Shown here in pieces: positions 43,577 to 51,923 of a stretch of 64,000 nucleotides of DNA. How positions within the stretch are numbered: position 1 is the stretch's first letter; every line of letters starts with the position of its first letter. Source of the DNA: Flavobacterium sp. 102 (lineage in GTDB: Bacteria; Bacteroidota; Bacteroidia; Flavobacteriales; Flavobacteriaceae); NCBI RefSeq assembly GCF_003634615.1, contig NZ_RBKX01000001.1, forward strand, positions 806,001 through 870,000. Direction: 5' to 3'. The notes under the pieces were generated by a model, which was not told the DNA's origin, did not search any database, and saw only the letters and a list, made by a program, of their open reading frames with translations. Both the position numbers and the translations under genes were made by a program.

Positions 43577-43597
43577 TTGCGAGAAATATAAAAACCC

Positions 43598-44539
43598 ATG
43601 CACAAAGTGACTGAAAAAACCATACGTATAGGAACTCGCGATAGCGAATTAGCCCTTTGGCAAGCGCATACGGTTCAAAAAAAGCTAAACGATTTAGGGT
43701 ATAAAACCACTATTGTTGCCGTGAAATCTCAAGGCGATATTATTCTCGACAAACCTTTATACGAACTCGGAATCACGGGAATTTTCACCAAAACGTTAGA
43801 CATAGCCATGATTAATGGCGAAGTTGATATTGCCGTACATTCTATGAAAGATGTGCCAACGGCTTTGCCAATCGGCATTGTTCAAGCAGCAGTTTTGGAA
43901 AGGGCGAATGTGTTAGATATTTTAGTGCACAAAGGCAATCTCGATTTTTTAAACACAAACGGAACTATTGCTACCGGAAGCTTACGCCGACAAGCGCAAT
44001 GGCTGAATAAATACCCAAATCACACGGTTGCCGATTTACGCGGTAACGTAAATACACGCATGCAAAAGTTGCAAGACAATGATTGGAGCGGAGCTGTTTT
44101 TGCTGCGGCTGGTCTGGAAAGAATCAATTTAAAACCGGAAACTTTTATCGATTTAGATTGGATGATTCCGGCTCCGGCACAAGGAGCTATGGTAGTAGTA
44201 GCGATGGGTAATGACGATTATACAATCGATGCAATTTCGCAATTGAATGATATCGAAACCGAAATTTGCACCTATATAGAGAGACAATTTTTAAGAACAT
44301 TGGAAGGCGGTTGTACGGCGCCAATAGGAGCTTTAGCCAAATACAATCAGAACGATGATACGATAGAATTTCATGGATGTCTTCTTTCTCTTGACGGAAA
44401 ACAGAAGTTCGAAATCAAGAAAGCAGTAGACCTTTCGGAGTGGAAAAAAATAGGCTTTCATTCGGCACAAGAAATTCTTGAAAATGGGGGAAGTGAGTTG
44501 ATGGTTGAAATAAAGAAACAACTTAAACCTAAAGTGTAA
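43598..44539 (+). CDS. hemC: hydroxymethylbilane synthase (porphobilinogen deaminase)
   Basis: A 313-residue enzyme joining four porphobilinogens to hydroxymethylbilane. The dipyrromethane cofactor Cys is C239 in LEGGCTAPIGA. The N-terminal IRIGTRDSELALWQA and HSMKDVPTALP segments are diagnostic. The hemD ATG begins one base after its stop. Confidence 0.97.
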   Translation: MHKVTEKTIRIGTRDSELALWQAHTVQKKLNDLGYKTTIVAVKSQGDIILDKPLYELGITGIFTKTLDIAMINGEVDIAVHSMKDVPTALPIGIVQAAVLERANVLDILVHKGNLDFLNTNGTIATGSLRRQAQWLNKYPNHTVADLRGNVNTRMQKLQDNDWSGAVFAAAGLERINLKPETFIDLDWMIPAPAQGAMVVVAMGNDDYTIDAISQLNDIETEICTYIERQFLRTLEGGCTAPIGALAKYNQNDDTIEFHGCLLSLDGKQKFEIKKAVDLSEWKKIGFHSAQEILENGGSELMVEIKKQLKPKV

Positions 44540-44540
44540 A

Positions 44541-45212
44541 ATGGAAAATCAAATTCGCATATTATCAACCAAAAAGCTTTCTGAAAATCAAAAGCAATTG
44601 TTGTTGAGTGCGAATTTTGCAGTCGAAGAAGCCGATTTTATCAATGTAGAAAGTAAATATTTTGATATCGAAAGTGTTAATGACTTTCTGATTTTCACCA
44701 GTCAAAATGCCGTTGAGAGTGTTTTAGAGAATAAAAAGATAAACGAAATAAAAACGCGAAAATGTTTCTGCGTAGGCGAAAAAACCAGAACGTTATTAGA
44801 ACAAAATGACTTTGAAGTAATCGTAAGCTCGGATTACGCCTCGGAATTGGCTTCGATTATTTGTAACCAATATTTCAAAAGCAGTTTCACGTTCTTTTGC
44901 GGGAATTTGAGAAGAGATATTCTACCGGATTCACTTACATTAGCCGAAGTGATTTTTGAGGAGATTGAAGTTTACGAGACTGTTTTAACGCCTCACAAGG
45001 CAGATGATAATTTGAATGCAGTTTTGTTTTTTAGTCCGTCGGGCATACAAAGTTTTTTGAAAACCAATGTCATTCGGGACGAAATATGTTTTTGTATAGG
45101 CAGTACAACAGCAAAGGCATTAAGAAATATTACGAAGAAAGCGGTTATTGCAAACCAACCCACAATAGAAAGTACCATTTTAAAAAGTATAGAATTTTTT
45201 AATAAAATATAG
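44541..45212 (+). CDS. hemD: uroporphyrinogen-III synthase
   Basis: A 223-residue enzyme that cyclises hydroxymethylbilane with inversion of ring D. The family is poorly conserved; support comes from the two-domain alpha/beta pattern, FTSQNAVESVLENK, FFSPSGIQSFLK and CIGSTTAKAL segments, its length, and its position directly after hemC. It precedes hemE by 30 bases. Confidence 0.92.
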   Translation: MENQIRILSTKKLSENQKQLLLSANFAVEEADFINVESKYFDIESVNDFLIFTSQNAVESVLENKKINEIKTRKCFCVGEKTRTLLEQNDFEVIVSSDYASELASIICNQYFKSSFTFFCGNLRRDILPDSLTLAEVIFEEIEVYETVLTPHKADDNLNAVLFFSPSGIQSFLKTNVIRDEICFCIGSTTAKALRNITKKAVIANQPTIESTILKSIEFFNKI

Positions 45213-45242
45213 TTTAGCCTTGGCTAACACAAAACCAAAAGT

Positions 45243-46268
45243 ATGATTAAAAACGATTTATTCCTTCGCGCCTTAAACAATGAAACAGTAGAACGTCCAC
45301 CGGTTTGGATGATGCGTCAAGCAGGAAGATATTTGCCTGAATTCAGAGCCTTACGCGATAAATATGATTTCTTCACCCGTTGTGAAACACCGGAATTAGC
45401 CGCAGAAATCACGGTTCAACCGATTAGAATTGTAAAGCCGGATGCGGCGATTTTGTTTTCGGATATTTTGGTAGTACCAAGAGCGATGGGTATACACGTT
45501 GAGTTGAAAGACAATTTGGGACCCATAATCCCCAATCCAATCAGAACGATGGAACAAGTCAATCAAGTCTTCGTTCCGGATGTTCACGAGACTTTAGGTT
45601 ATGTTTTTGACGCTATCAAATTAACCAAAGAAATGCTAAACGATGAGGTGCCACTTATCGGTTTCGCCGGTTCGCCATGGACTATTTTTTGTTATGCAGT
45701 TGAAGGAAAAGGCTCTAAAAGTTTCGATACCGCCAAAGGATTTTGTTTCTCCAATCCGGTTGCGGCACATACTTTATTGCAAAAAATCACTGATACGACC
45801 ATTTTATATTTAAAAGAAAAAGTAAAAGCAGGTTGTAACGCCATTCAGATTTTTGATTCTTGGGGCGGAATGTTATCACCGGTTGATTATCAAGAATTCT
45901 CGTGGCCTTACATCAACCAAATCGTAGAAGCATTGGCCGATGACACTAAAGTAATCGTATTCGGAAAAGGATGTTGGTTTGCACTTGGTGACATGGCCAA
46001 ATCTAAAGCGTCAGCCCTTGGCGTAGATTGGACTTGCTCGGCCAGAAATGCTCGTTATTTATCAGGTGGAAAAATTACACTCCAAGGAAACTTCGATCCT
46101 TCAAGATTATTGTCTCCAATTCCAACCATCAAAAAAATGGTGCACGAAATGATAAACGAATTCGGAAAAGACAGTTACATCGTAAACCTTGGTCACGGGA
46201 TTTTACCCAATATTCCGGTAGATCATGCGAAAGCATTTATTGAAGCCGTGAAAGAATATAAATCATAG
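45243..46268 (+). CDS. hemE: uroporphyrinogen decarboxylase
   Basis: A 341-residue TIM-barrel enzyme that removes four carboxyls to give coproporphyrinogen III. The signature [18 protein letters not shown] (residues 18-35) is exact, with [14 protein letters not shown] and [15 protein letters not shown] later. A small lipoprotein gene begins 3 bases after its stop. Confidence 0.97.
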   Translation: MIKNDLFLRALNNETVERPPVWMMRQAGRYLPEFRALRDKYDFFTRCETPELAAEITVQPIRIVKPDAAILFSDILVVPRAMGIHVELKDNLGPIIPNPIRTMEQVNQVFVPDVHETLGYVFDAIKLTKEMLNDEVPLIGFAGSPWTIFCYAVEGKGSKSFDTAKGFCFSNPVAAHTLLQKITDTTILYLKEKVKAGCNAIQIFDSWGGMLSPVDYQEFSWPYINQIVEALADDTKVIVFGKGCWFALGDMAKSKASALGVDWTCSARNARYLSGGKITLQGNFDPSRLLSPIPTIKKMVHEMINEFGKDSYIVNLGHGILPNIPVDHAKAFIEAVKEYKS

Positions 46269-46271
46269 TTG

Positions 46272-46694
46272 ATGAAAAATACACTTCTAATTTTAGTGTT
46301 GATTTTGATTCTCGGATGCTCTTCAAAAGAGGATCTTTTGATAGGAAAATGGGAAAAAACGGAAGAACATTTTGGAGGTAATTTAGGCAATAAAGTTGTG
46401 GTGAATAAAGTCAAAAACAGTAAAACCTATACCTTTAAAAAAGACAATAAACTATCACTAATTGCTGACGGTTTGAATTATGAAGGGATTTTCGAAGTAG
46501 TGCAAAATGAAAAAGATTATATTCTTCACACCATTACATTTTCTCAAATAGGAAATCAAACGTTTGATAGTTATTTTCGAATTCATTTTGAAGACAGTAT
46601 CACCATGAAGAAAATATCATTTGTACCGATACATCCGGATAATCAAGTGATGTATAGTGTTGGGCGTAAAGATATTTACGAAAAAAAGGATTAG
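46272..46694 (+). CDS. small lipoprotein, lipocalin-like, inside the hem operon
   Basis: A 140-residue lipoprotein that I cannot assign. The signal helix ends in LILGCSSKED (Cys at about residue 16). It then shows GKWEKTEEHFGG and YTFKKDNKLSLIADG, a pattern seen in lipocalin-like small lipoproteins. The start is ATG 46272, 3 bases after hemE; a TTG just before is not needed. hemF starts at the very next base after its stop. Being packed between two haem genes suggests co-expression; binding of a haem intermediate is only a speculation. Confidence 0.8.
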   Translation: MKNTLLILVLILILGCSSKEDLLIGKWEKTEEHFGGNLGNKVVVNKVKNSKTYTFKKDNKLSLIADGLNYEGIFEVVQNEKDYILHTITFSQIGNQTFDSYFRIHFEDSITMKKISFVPIHPDNQVMYSVGRKDIYEKKD

Positions 46695-47609
46695 ATGAAA
46701 GATAAATTTTATCAATATATATTACAATTACAAAACCAAATCACTTCCGCTTTAGAAGCGGTTGATGGTGTAGCAAAATTCCGTGAAGATATTTGGCAAC
46801 GACCGGAAGGCGGCGGCGGAAGAACCCGCGTGATGGAGAATGGAAATGTTTTTGAAAAAGGCGGCGTAAACATTTCAGCCGTTCACGGTAAATTACCCGA
46901 AACGATGCGTCAACTGTTCAACGTTGGCGAAGCTGATTTCTTTGCGTGTGGACTGAGTTTAGTGATTCACCCAAAAAGCCCAATGGTGCCAACGGTTCAC
47001 GCCAATTGGCGCTATTTCGAAATGTATGACGATAATGGAAATGTAATTAATAGTTGGTTTGGTGGCGGACAAGATTTAACGCCTTATTATTTGTTTGAAG
47101 AAGATGCCAAACATTTTCACCAAACGTGTAAAAACGCGTGCGACAAACACTCCCGAAGCTTCGGGACCGATTTTTATCCGAAATACAAAAAACAATGCGA
47201 CGCCTATTTTTGGAATGCCCATAGAAATGAAGCACGAGGCATAGGCGGTTTGTTTTTCGATTATTGCAAAGCAACAGAATCAATGTCAATGGAAGATTGG
47301 TACAATTTTGTGACTGAAGTTGGAAACAGTTTCTGTGAAGCTTACGTTCCCATTGTAGAAAGAAGAAAAACATTATCCTATACGCCCGAACAAAAAACCT
47401 GGCAGGAAATCCGTCGCGGTCGTTATGTCGAATTCAATTTGGTACACGACAAAGGCACGCTATTCGGACTCAAAACCAATGGTAGAATCGAGAGCATCTT
47501 GATGTCTTTACCACCACAGGTACAATGGGTTTACGATCATCATCCGGAAATCGGAAGCGAAGAAGAAAAATTAGTCAAAATATTAGAAAAACCAATTGAC
47601 TGGATATAA
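46695..47609 (+). CDS. hemF: oxygen-dependent coproporphyrinogen-III oxidase, with in-frame palindrome insert
   Basis: A 304-residue enzyme that oxidatively decarboxylates coproporphyrinogen III to protoporphyrinogen IX using O2. WQRPEGGGGRTRVMENGNVF, FGGGQDLTPYY and RRGRYVEFNLVHDKGTLFGL are diagnostic. Bases 47151-47166 form the palindrome TCCCGAAGCTTCGGGA in frame, giving S153-R-S-F-G157. From memory of other HemF/CPOX proteins, which read C-D-x-H then directly G/D-x-D-x-Y-P, this looks like a four-codon insertion of a dispersed repeat. The frame stays open, so the enzyme is presumably functional. Confidence 0.96.
   Translation: MKDKFYQYILQLQNQITSALEAVDGVAKFREDIWQRPEGGGGRTRVMENGNVFEKGGVNISAVHGKLPETMRQLFNVGEADFFACGLSLVIHPKSPMVPTVHANWRYFEMYDDNGNVINSWFGGGQDLTPYYLFEEDAKHFHQTCKNACDKHSRSFGTDFYPKYKKQCDAYFWNAHRNEARGIGGLFFDYCKATESMSMEDWYNFVTEVGNSFCEAYVPIVERRKTLSYTPEQKTWQEIRRGRYVEFNLVHDKGTLFGLKTNGRIESILMSLPPQVQWVYDHHPEIGSEEEKLVKILEKPIDWI
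47151..47166. repeat. palindrome TCCCGAAGCTTCGGGA (copy 2, within hemF)
   Basis: A perfect copy of the 16-bp palindrome inside the hemF coding region, codon-aligned (TCC CGA AGC TTC GGG A). Confidence 0.9.
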
Positions 47610-47640
47610 TTATCAATTGTCAATTATAAATTATCCATTA
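47610..47640. repeat. ATTATCAATTGTCAATTAT low-complexity repeat
   Basis: The short hemF-hemB gap consists of TTATCAATTGTCAATTATAA and ATTATCCATTAAT, a degenerate tandem of ATTATCAATT-like words. It contains a TCAATTGTCAATT direct doublet. Confidence 0.5.
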
Positions 47641-47642
47641 AT

Positions 47643-48638
47643 ATGTTCCCACTACAAAGAGGCAGAAGATTAAGAGTTAACGAAAGCATTCGTTCCCTAG
47701 TCCGCGAAACAACTTTAAGTCCAAGCGACTTCATGTTCCCAATGTTCATCGCAGAAGGTGAAAATTATAAATTTGAAATCCCATCAATGCCCGGTATTTT
47801 CCGTCGTTCTATCGATTTAACGGTAGAAGAAGTCAAAGAAATTTACGCTTTAGGCATTCGCGCCGTAAACATCTATGTAAAAGTAGATGAAAGCCTAAAA
47901 GACAACACCGGTAAAGAAGCTTGGAATCCCAACGGATTAATGCAACGCGCCATCAAAGCCATTAAAACCGCTTGTCCGGAAATGATTGTCATGCCCGATG
48001 TCGCTTTAGATCCATACTCCATTTACGGTCATGACGGTATCATCGAAAACGGTGATATTGCCAACGATGCGACCAATGAAGCTTTGGTAAAAATGGCCGT
48101 TTCTCATGCACAAGCCGGAGCCGATTTTGTAGCGCCAAGCGACATGATGGACGGACGCGTTTTAAGATTACGCCAAGGTTTAGACGCTGCCGGTTTTTCA
48201 AACGTAGGCATTATGAGTTATTCGGCTAAATATGCTTCGGCATTTTATGGGCCATTTCGTGATGCTTTAGACAGCGCACCAAGAGAAGCCGATGTAGTGG
48301 TTCCGAAAGACAAAAAAACGTACCAAATGGACTATGCTAACCGCATCGAAGCCATCAAGGAAGCCTTAATGGACGTTGAAGAAGGAGCCGATATGGTGAT
48401 GGTAAAACCCGGAATTGCCTATTTAGATATCGTTCGCGAAGTCAAAAATGCCGTAAATGTTCCGGTGACGGTTTTCCACGTGTCGGGCGAATATGCCATG
48501 ATCAAAGCCGCTTCTGAAAGAGGTTGGCTCGACCACGACAAAATTATGATGGAGCAATTAATGTGTATTAAACGCGCCGGCGCGAGTTTGATTTCGACTT
48601 ATTTTGCTAAGGAAGCTGCTATTTTATTAAATCAATAA
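47643..48638 (+). CDS. hemB: porphobilinogen synthase (ALA dehydratase), non-zinc type
   Basis: A 331-residue enzyme condensing two 5-aminolevulinates to porphobilinogen. The two Schiff-base lysines are K196 (SYSAKYAS) and K255 (VMVKPG). At the metal site the sequence is DVALDPYSIYGHDG (residues 119-132), with Asp/Ala instead of the Cys triad of zinc enzymes, so it belongs to the Mg2+-dependent class. It ends the hem operon; a palindromic repeat region follows. Confidence 0.97.
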   Translation: MFPLQRGRRLRVNESIRSLVRETTLSPSDFMFPMFIAEGENYKFEIPSMPGIFRRSIDLTVEEVKEIYALGIRAVNIYVKVDESLKDNTGKEAWNPNGLMQRAIKAIKTACPEMIVMPDVALDPYSIYGHDGIIENGDIANDATNEALVKMAVSHAQAGADFVAPSDMMDGRVLRLRQGLDAAGFSNVGIMSYSAKYASAFYGPFRDALDSAPREADVVVPKDKKTYQMDYANRIEAIKEALMDVEEGADMVMVKPGIAYLDIVREVKNAVNVPVTVFHVSGEYAMIKAASERGWLDHDKIMMEQLMCIKRAGASLISTYFAKEAAILLNQ

Positions 48639-48760
48639 TTGTCATCCAGTCCCGAAGCTTCGGGAGTCGAAGGAAGGAGCGAAAGACTTGGATTTATTGG
48701 TTGTCCATGTTCCCGCTTTCCGCGCTACACGGTAGCTAGCTTCAATCGGGGCTAATTAGA
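48639..48760. repeat. composite intergenic repeat after hemB
   Basis: The 146-base gap to the cytochrome gene is a mosaic: TGTCATCC, a perfect TCCCGAAGCTTCGGGA palindrome (48650-48665), GTCGAAGGA, then a TTTCCGCGCTACACGGTAGC block (48717-48736) ending in CGGGGCTAA (48747-48755). The last block recurs inverted at 58722-58785. Confidence 0.75.
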
Positions 48761-48784
48761 ATTTGTATTGAATTTTTGTAGACT

Positions 48785-49159
48785 ATGAAAAAAATTATAT
48801 TACTTGCTTTTATCATCACATTCGTGTCTTGTAAAAAAGAAGCAGAAAAAAACTACGGTCAACCCAAACAAGACGACACAGCAGTTACTGTTTCGGGTCA
48901 AGAACTATTTGAAGGCAAAGGAACGTGCAATGCCTGTCATTTACCAGACCAAAAAGTAATCGGACCAAGTATCGCTGAGATTGCCAACACCTACAAAGAA
49001 AAAAAAGGAAGTATTGTTAGTTTTTTGAAAGAAGAAAGCGAACCCATAGTTGACCCAAGTCAGTATGAGGTAATGAAAACCAATTTCGCCATCACCAAGC
49101 TAATGAGCAATGAAGAACTGAAAGCCATAGAAGATTATATCTATAGTTTCTCGAAATAA
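48785..49159 (+). CDS. class I c-type cytochrome, lipoprotein
   Basis: A 124-residue monohaem cytochrome c. The haem site is CNACH (C48, C51, H52). A Met in the C-terminal half (EVMKTNFAITKLM region) is the likely sixth ligand. The N-terminus has a signal with lipobox FVSCKK (Cys at about residue 16), so it is tethered to a membrane on the periplasmic side. It lies directly after the haem operon, which fits functionally, although intergenic repeats separate them. Confidence 0.9.
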   Translation: MKKIILLAFIITFVSCKKEAEKNYGQPKQDDTAVTVSGQELFEGKGTCNACHLPDQKVIGPSIAEIANTYKEKKGSIVSFLKEESEPIVDPSQYEVMKTNFAITKLMSNEELKAIEDYIYSFSK

Positions 49160-49187
49160 ATATCTGCGAGCTTCGCGACATCTTTAC

Positions 49188-49220
49188 TCCCGAAACTTCG
49201 AGACTTTGCGGTTAAAATAA
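49188..49220 (+). repeat. degenerate palindrome plus CTTTGCGGTTAA repeat before ogt
   Basis: TCCCGAAACTTCGAGA (49188-49203), a decayed form of the 16-bp palindrome, runs into GACTTTGCGGTTAAAATAA (49202-49220). The GCGGTTAA end is 18 bases before the ogt ATG. Confidence 0.6.
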
Positions 49221-49233
49221 TTATCTTTATCCT

Positions 49234-49704
49234 ATGGAAACCGCATTCATCAAAACACCACTCGGAATAGCCAAAATTGCTGGCGATGACAACGGTATTG
49301 CCATAATTTCAATTTTGGAAGAAGGCGAACTTACCATTACAATTCCATCTGTTTTGACAGAAGCAGTACAACAACTCCAAGATTATTTCCAAGGAAATCG
49401 AATTGATTTTGATTTTAAAATAAATCCTAACGGAACCGATTTCCAACAAAAAGTTTGGCAAGAATTGTTGAATATTCCGTTTGGCAAAACCATGTCTTAT
49501 CTTGATTTGTCTAAAAAGTTAGGCGATGTCAAAGCCATTCGAGCAGTAGCATCAGCCAATGGTAAAAACCCTTTATGGATTGTCGTTCCGTGTCATCGCG
49601 TTATTGGAACGGATGGATCTTTAACCGGTTATGCCGGCGGACTTTGGCGCAAAAAATGGTTATTGGAGCACGAAAGTCCGAGTGCTCAACAATCACTTTT
49701 TTAA
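49234..49704 (+). CDS. ogt: methylated-DNA-protein-cysteine methyltransferase
   Basis: A 156-residue suicide repair protein that takes methyl groups from O6-methylguanine. The acceptor Cys is C120 in VVPCHRVIG, with the DNA-binding helix-turn-helix around SYLDLSKKLGDVKAIRAVASA. There is no Ada N-terminal domain. It stands alone after a repeat-rich leader. Confidence 0.95.
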   Translation: METAFIKTPLGIAKIAGDDNGIAIISILEEGELTITIPSVLTEAVQQLQDYFQGNRIDFDFKINPNGTDFQQKVWQELLNIPFGKTMSYLDLSKKLGDVKAIRAVASANGKNPLWIVVPCHRVIGTDGSLTGYAGGLWRKKWLLEHESPSAQQSLF

Positions 49705-49770
49705 CTATTTTTCTTTCATATTTAAAATAAATCACTAATTTTAAGTCGGTTAATTCTTAAATTTATTCTT

Positions 49771-50484
49771 ATGATAGAAAAGATTCCACTCAATAATATT
49801 CTCTTTCTCGATATCGAAACCGTTCCGGAGGAAGAAAACTTTAATGTTCTAGATAACGAGATGAAAGTCCTTTGGGAACAAAAAACCCAGTACCAAAGAA
49901 AAGACGAATACACTCCGGAAGACTTTTATGAACGCGCCGGAATTTGGGCTGAGTTTGGAAAGATTGTCTGTATTTCAGTAGGCTATTTTGCCAATAAAAA
50001 CGATATTCGAAACTTTAGAGTAACTTCCTTTTTTGGCGATGAGAAAAAGATTTTAAAGGATTTCTCCAATTTGTTAGATACTCATTTCAATGGAGCCCAA
50101 CATCTTTTGTGTGGTCACAATGCCAAAGAATTTGACATACCGTTTATCGCTCGCAGAATGATTATTAATCAGATTGTCATCCCGGCTAAACTGAATTTAT
50201 TTGGCAAAAAGCCTTGGGAGATTCCACATCTAGATACATTGGAACTTTGGAAATTCGGAGACTACAAACATTTCACCTCTTTAAAATTGTTGACCAAGAT
50301 TCTGGGCATACCTTCTCCAAAAGGCGATATAGATGGTAGTCAAGTCGCGCATGTGTTTTATGTAGAAAAAGACATTGACCGAATTGTGACATACTGTGAA
50401 AAAGACGTTATTGCGGTAGCACAAATTTTCCTTCGACTGCGCAGAGAGGATTTATTGATAGAAGATGAAATTTTACATGTATAA
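49771..50484 (+). CDS. 3'-5' exonuclease, DEDDy type
   Basis: A 237-residue RNase H-fold exonuclease resembling predicted PolB-associated 3'-5' exonucleases. Catalytic acidic residues are in LFLDIETVPEE (D14, E16), GHNAKEFDIPFIARRM and the YCEKDVIAVAQ block (YxxxD). It may proofread or process DNA or RNA; the substrate is unknown. Its natural terminator immediately downstream is split by the inserted IS element. Confidence 0.88.
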   Translation: MIEKIPLNNILFLDIETVPEEENFNVLDNEMKVLWEQKTQYQRKDEYTPEDFYERAGIWAEFGKIVCISVGYFANKNDIRNFRVTSFFGDEKKILKDFSNLLDTHFNGAQHLLCGHNAKEFDIPFIARRMIINQIVIPAKLNLFGKKPWEIPHLDTLELWKFGDYKHFTSLKLLTKILGIPSPKGDIDGSQVAHVFYVEKDIDRIVTYCEKDVIAVAQIFLRLRREDLLIEDEILHV

Positions 50485-50501
50485 AAAAAGAGGTCCATTT
50501 G
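50483..50501 (+). terminator. left half of terminator disrupted by IS insertion
   Basis: AAAAAAGAGGTCC (50484-50496) is complementary to GGACCTCTTTTTT at 51924-51936, on the other side of the IS. Removing the IS and one TTTG copy restores a 13-bp stem with an ATTT loop. The TAA of the exonuclease overlaps the first bases. Confidence 0.85.
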
Positions 50502-50534
50502 TGGACTTAACCCCAAAAGTTGGACGGTTAAAAA

Positions 50535-51317
50535 TTAATTAAGATTTTTTGAATGAGCTCGGTATTGTATCGGGCTCATTCCATTTAAGTTAAGCCTTAT
50601 TCTATCGTTGTTATAGTATTTTATATACTCTATAATATCTTTATTTAATTCTGCTATAGAATCATACTTTTTAAGATAAAACAGTTCAGATTTTAGCGTT
50701 CCAAAGAAGTTCTCTATAATTGCATTATCTAGGCAGTTTCCTTTTCTGGACATACTAGCACTTATGTTTTTTCGTTTAAGCATAAATTGATATGCTTTCA
50801 TTTGGTATTGCCAACCTTGATCTGAGTGCAATATCAATGTTTTATCACTTTTATTACGCTTACATTTTTTTAGCATATCTATAACCTGTTTGATATTTGG
50901 GCTCTCCGAAGTTGTATAACTAATAATCTCTCCATTAAACAAATCAATAACCGGCGATAGATAAAGTTTCTTTTCTTTAACCCGGAACTCGGTTATGTCA
51001 GTAGCCCACTTTTCATTAGGCTGTGCTGCTTTGAAGTTTCTCTGAAGTAAGTTTGGCGCTATTTTACCTAGTTCCCCTTTATAAGAGACATACTTTTTGC
51101 CTCTAATCAGGCTCTTTAGGCCTTGCTCCTTCATAAGTTTGTAAACCGTTTTGTGATTGATTACATATCCTCTTTTCTTAACTTCTAACAATATTCTTCT
51201 ATATCCGAAGCGACCTTTGTGCTGATGATATATAAGTTTAATTTCCTCTTTAGCAGATTTATACTTATCTTCTTTACCTAGCTCTTTTCGATGGTAATAG
51301 AAAGTACTTCTGGCCAT
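50535..51317 (-). CDS. IS3 family transposase OrfB (DDE integrase)
   Basis: A 260-residue (from its first ATG) DDE transposase. The catalytic residues are in [17 protein letters not shown] and [14 protein letters not shown]. The same frame is open upstream ([20 protein letters not shown], then AGMARST), beyond the ATG and into the end of orfA. This is the normal IS3 arrangement, where the active enzyme is an OrfAB fusion made by a -1 frameshift. Confidence 0.93.
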   Translation of the reverse strand: MARSTFYYHRKELGKEDKYKSAKEEIKLIYHQHKGRFGYRRILLEVKKRGYVINHKTVYKLMKEQGLKSLIRGKKYVSYKGELGKIAPNLLQRNFKAAQPNEKWATDITEFRVKEKKLYLSPVIDLFNGEIISYTTSESPNIKQVIDMLKKCKRNKSDKTLILHSDQGWQYQMKAYQFMLKRKNISASMSRKGNCLDNAIIENFFGTLKSELFYLKKYDSIAELNKDIIEYIKYYNNDRIRLNLNGMSPIQYRAHSKNLN

Positions 51318-51358
51318 CCCAGCATGTTTGAGTAGCGTGGCTAATCCATGCTGTTGCC

Positions 51359-51877
51359 TTAGTTCTTGGATGATTTGCGTTTTTCTTCTTTCTCTTTTTC
51401 TGATTGAACTAAGGCATGAAGCTTTTTTAGATAGGCATTCTCTGCCTTTAAATCGGCTAACTCTTCCAGTAGTTCTTCCTCTCGGGTTAAGGCTTTTTTA
51501 GATTTTTTAGGCATAGCTTTATGTTTTCCTCTTCTTTCTAATGCTAAACCTGCTGAACCCTCACTATCATAAATCGCTATCCATTTCATCAAAGAACCAA
51601 TACTAGGAATTTTAAAAAGGATACAGGTTTCAGATAAAGATAAGTATTTATTTCTCATCTCATTAATAGCCTTTAGTTTAAACTCAGCAGAATAGCTGTT
51701 TTTTATTGGTTTAAGTCCTTCAATACCATACTTGTGGTAAAAAGAAACCCAACGCCTAACCATACCATGTTGCAAGGAAAACTCAATCGCTATTGACTTA
51801 CAACCAGATTTTCCATTAATAACTTTCTCAACGATTGACTTCTTGAAGTCAATGTCATACTTGATTTTTCTACTCAT
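51359..51877 (-). CDS. IS3 family transposase OrfA (helix-turn-helix)
   Basis: A 172-residue DNA-binding protein with two helix-turn-helix modules ([20 protein letters not shown] and [21 protein letters not shown]) and a C-terminal Lys/Glu-rich coiled coil ([18 protein letters not shown]). It binds the IS ends. Near its end a GAAAAAC run (51385-51379) is a plausible -1 slip site leading to ACG CAA in the OrfB frame. Confidence 0.92.
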   Translation of the reverse strand: MSRKIKYDIDFKKSIVEKVINGKSGCKSIAIEFSLQHGMVRRWVSFYHKYGIEGLKPIKNSYSAEFKLKAINEMRNKYLSLSETCILFKIPSIGSLMKWIAIYDSEGSAGLALERRGKHKAMPKKSKKALTREEELLEELADLKAENAYLKKLHALVQSEKEKEEKRKSSKN

Positions 51878-51923
51878 AAAAATGCCCCCAATAAGTGTCT
51901 AACTTTTTGGGGGCAGTCTATTT

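Larger units (their letters stand above)
50502..51920 (-). mobile_element. IS3-family insertion sequence (IS150-like), complete
   Basis: A 1,419-base element. Ends TGGACTTAACCCCAAAAGTT (50502 onward) and, inverted, TAGACTGCCCCCAAAAAGTT (51920 backward) are imperfect terminal repeats, 18 of 26 identical. It is flanked by TTTG on both sides (50498-50501 and 51921-51924), a probable 4-bp target duplication. It carries orfA and orfB in the usual IS3 order on the minus strand, both intact. The clean target duplication and intact frames suggest a recent insertion. Confidence 0.9.

Noticed and set aside
47151..47166. hemF as a pseudogene because of the palindrome insert
   Set aside because: The insert keeps the frame and all diagnostic motifs on both sides remain, so the gene is called intact.
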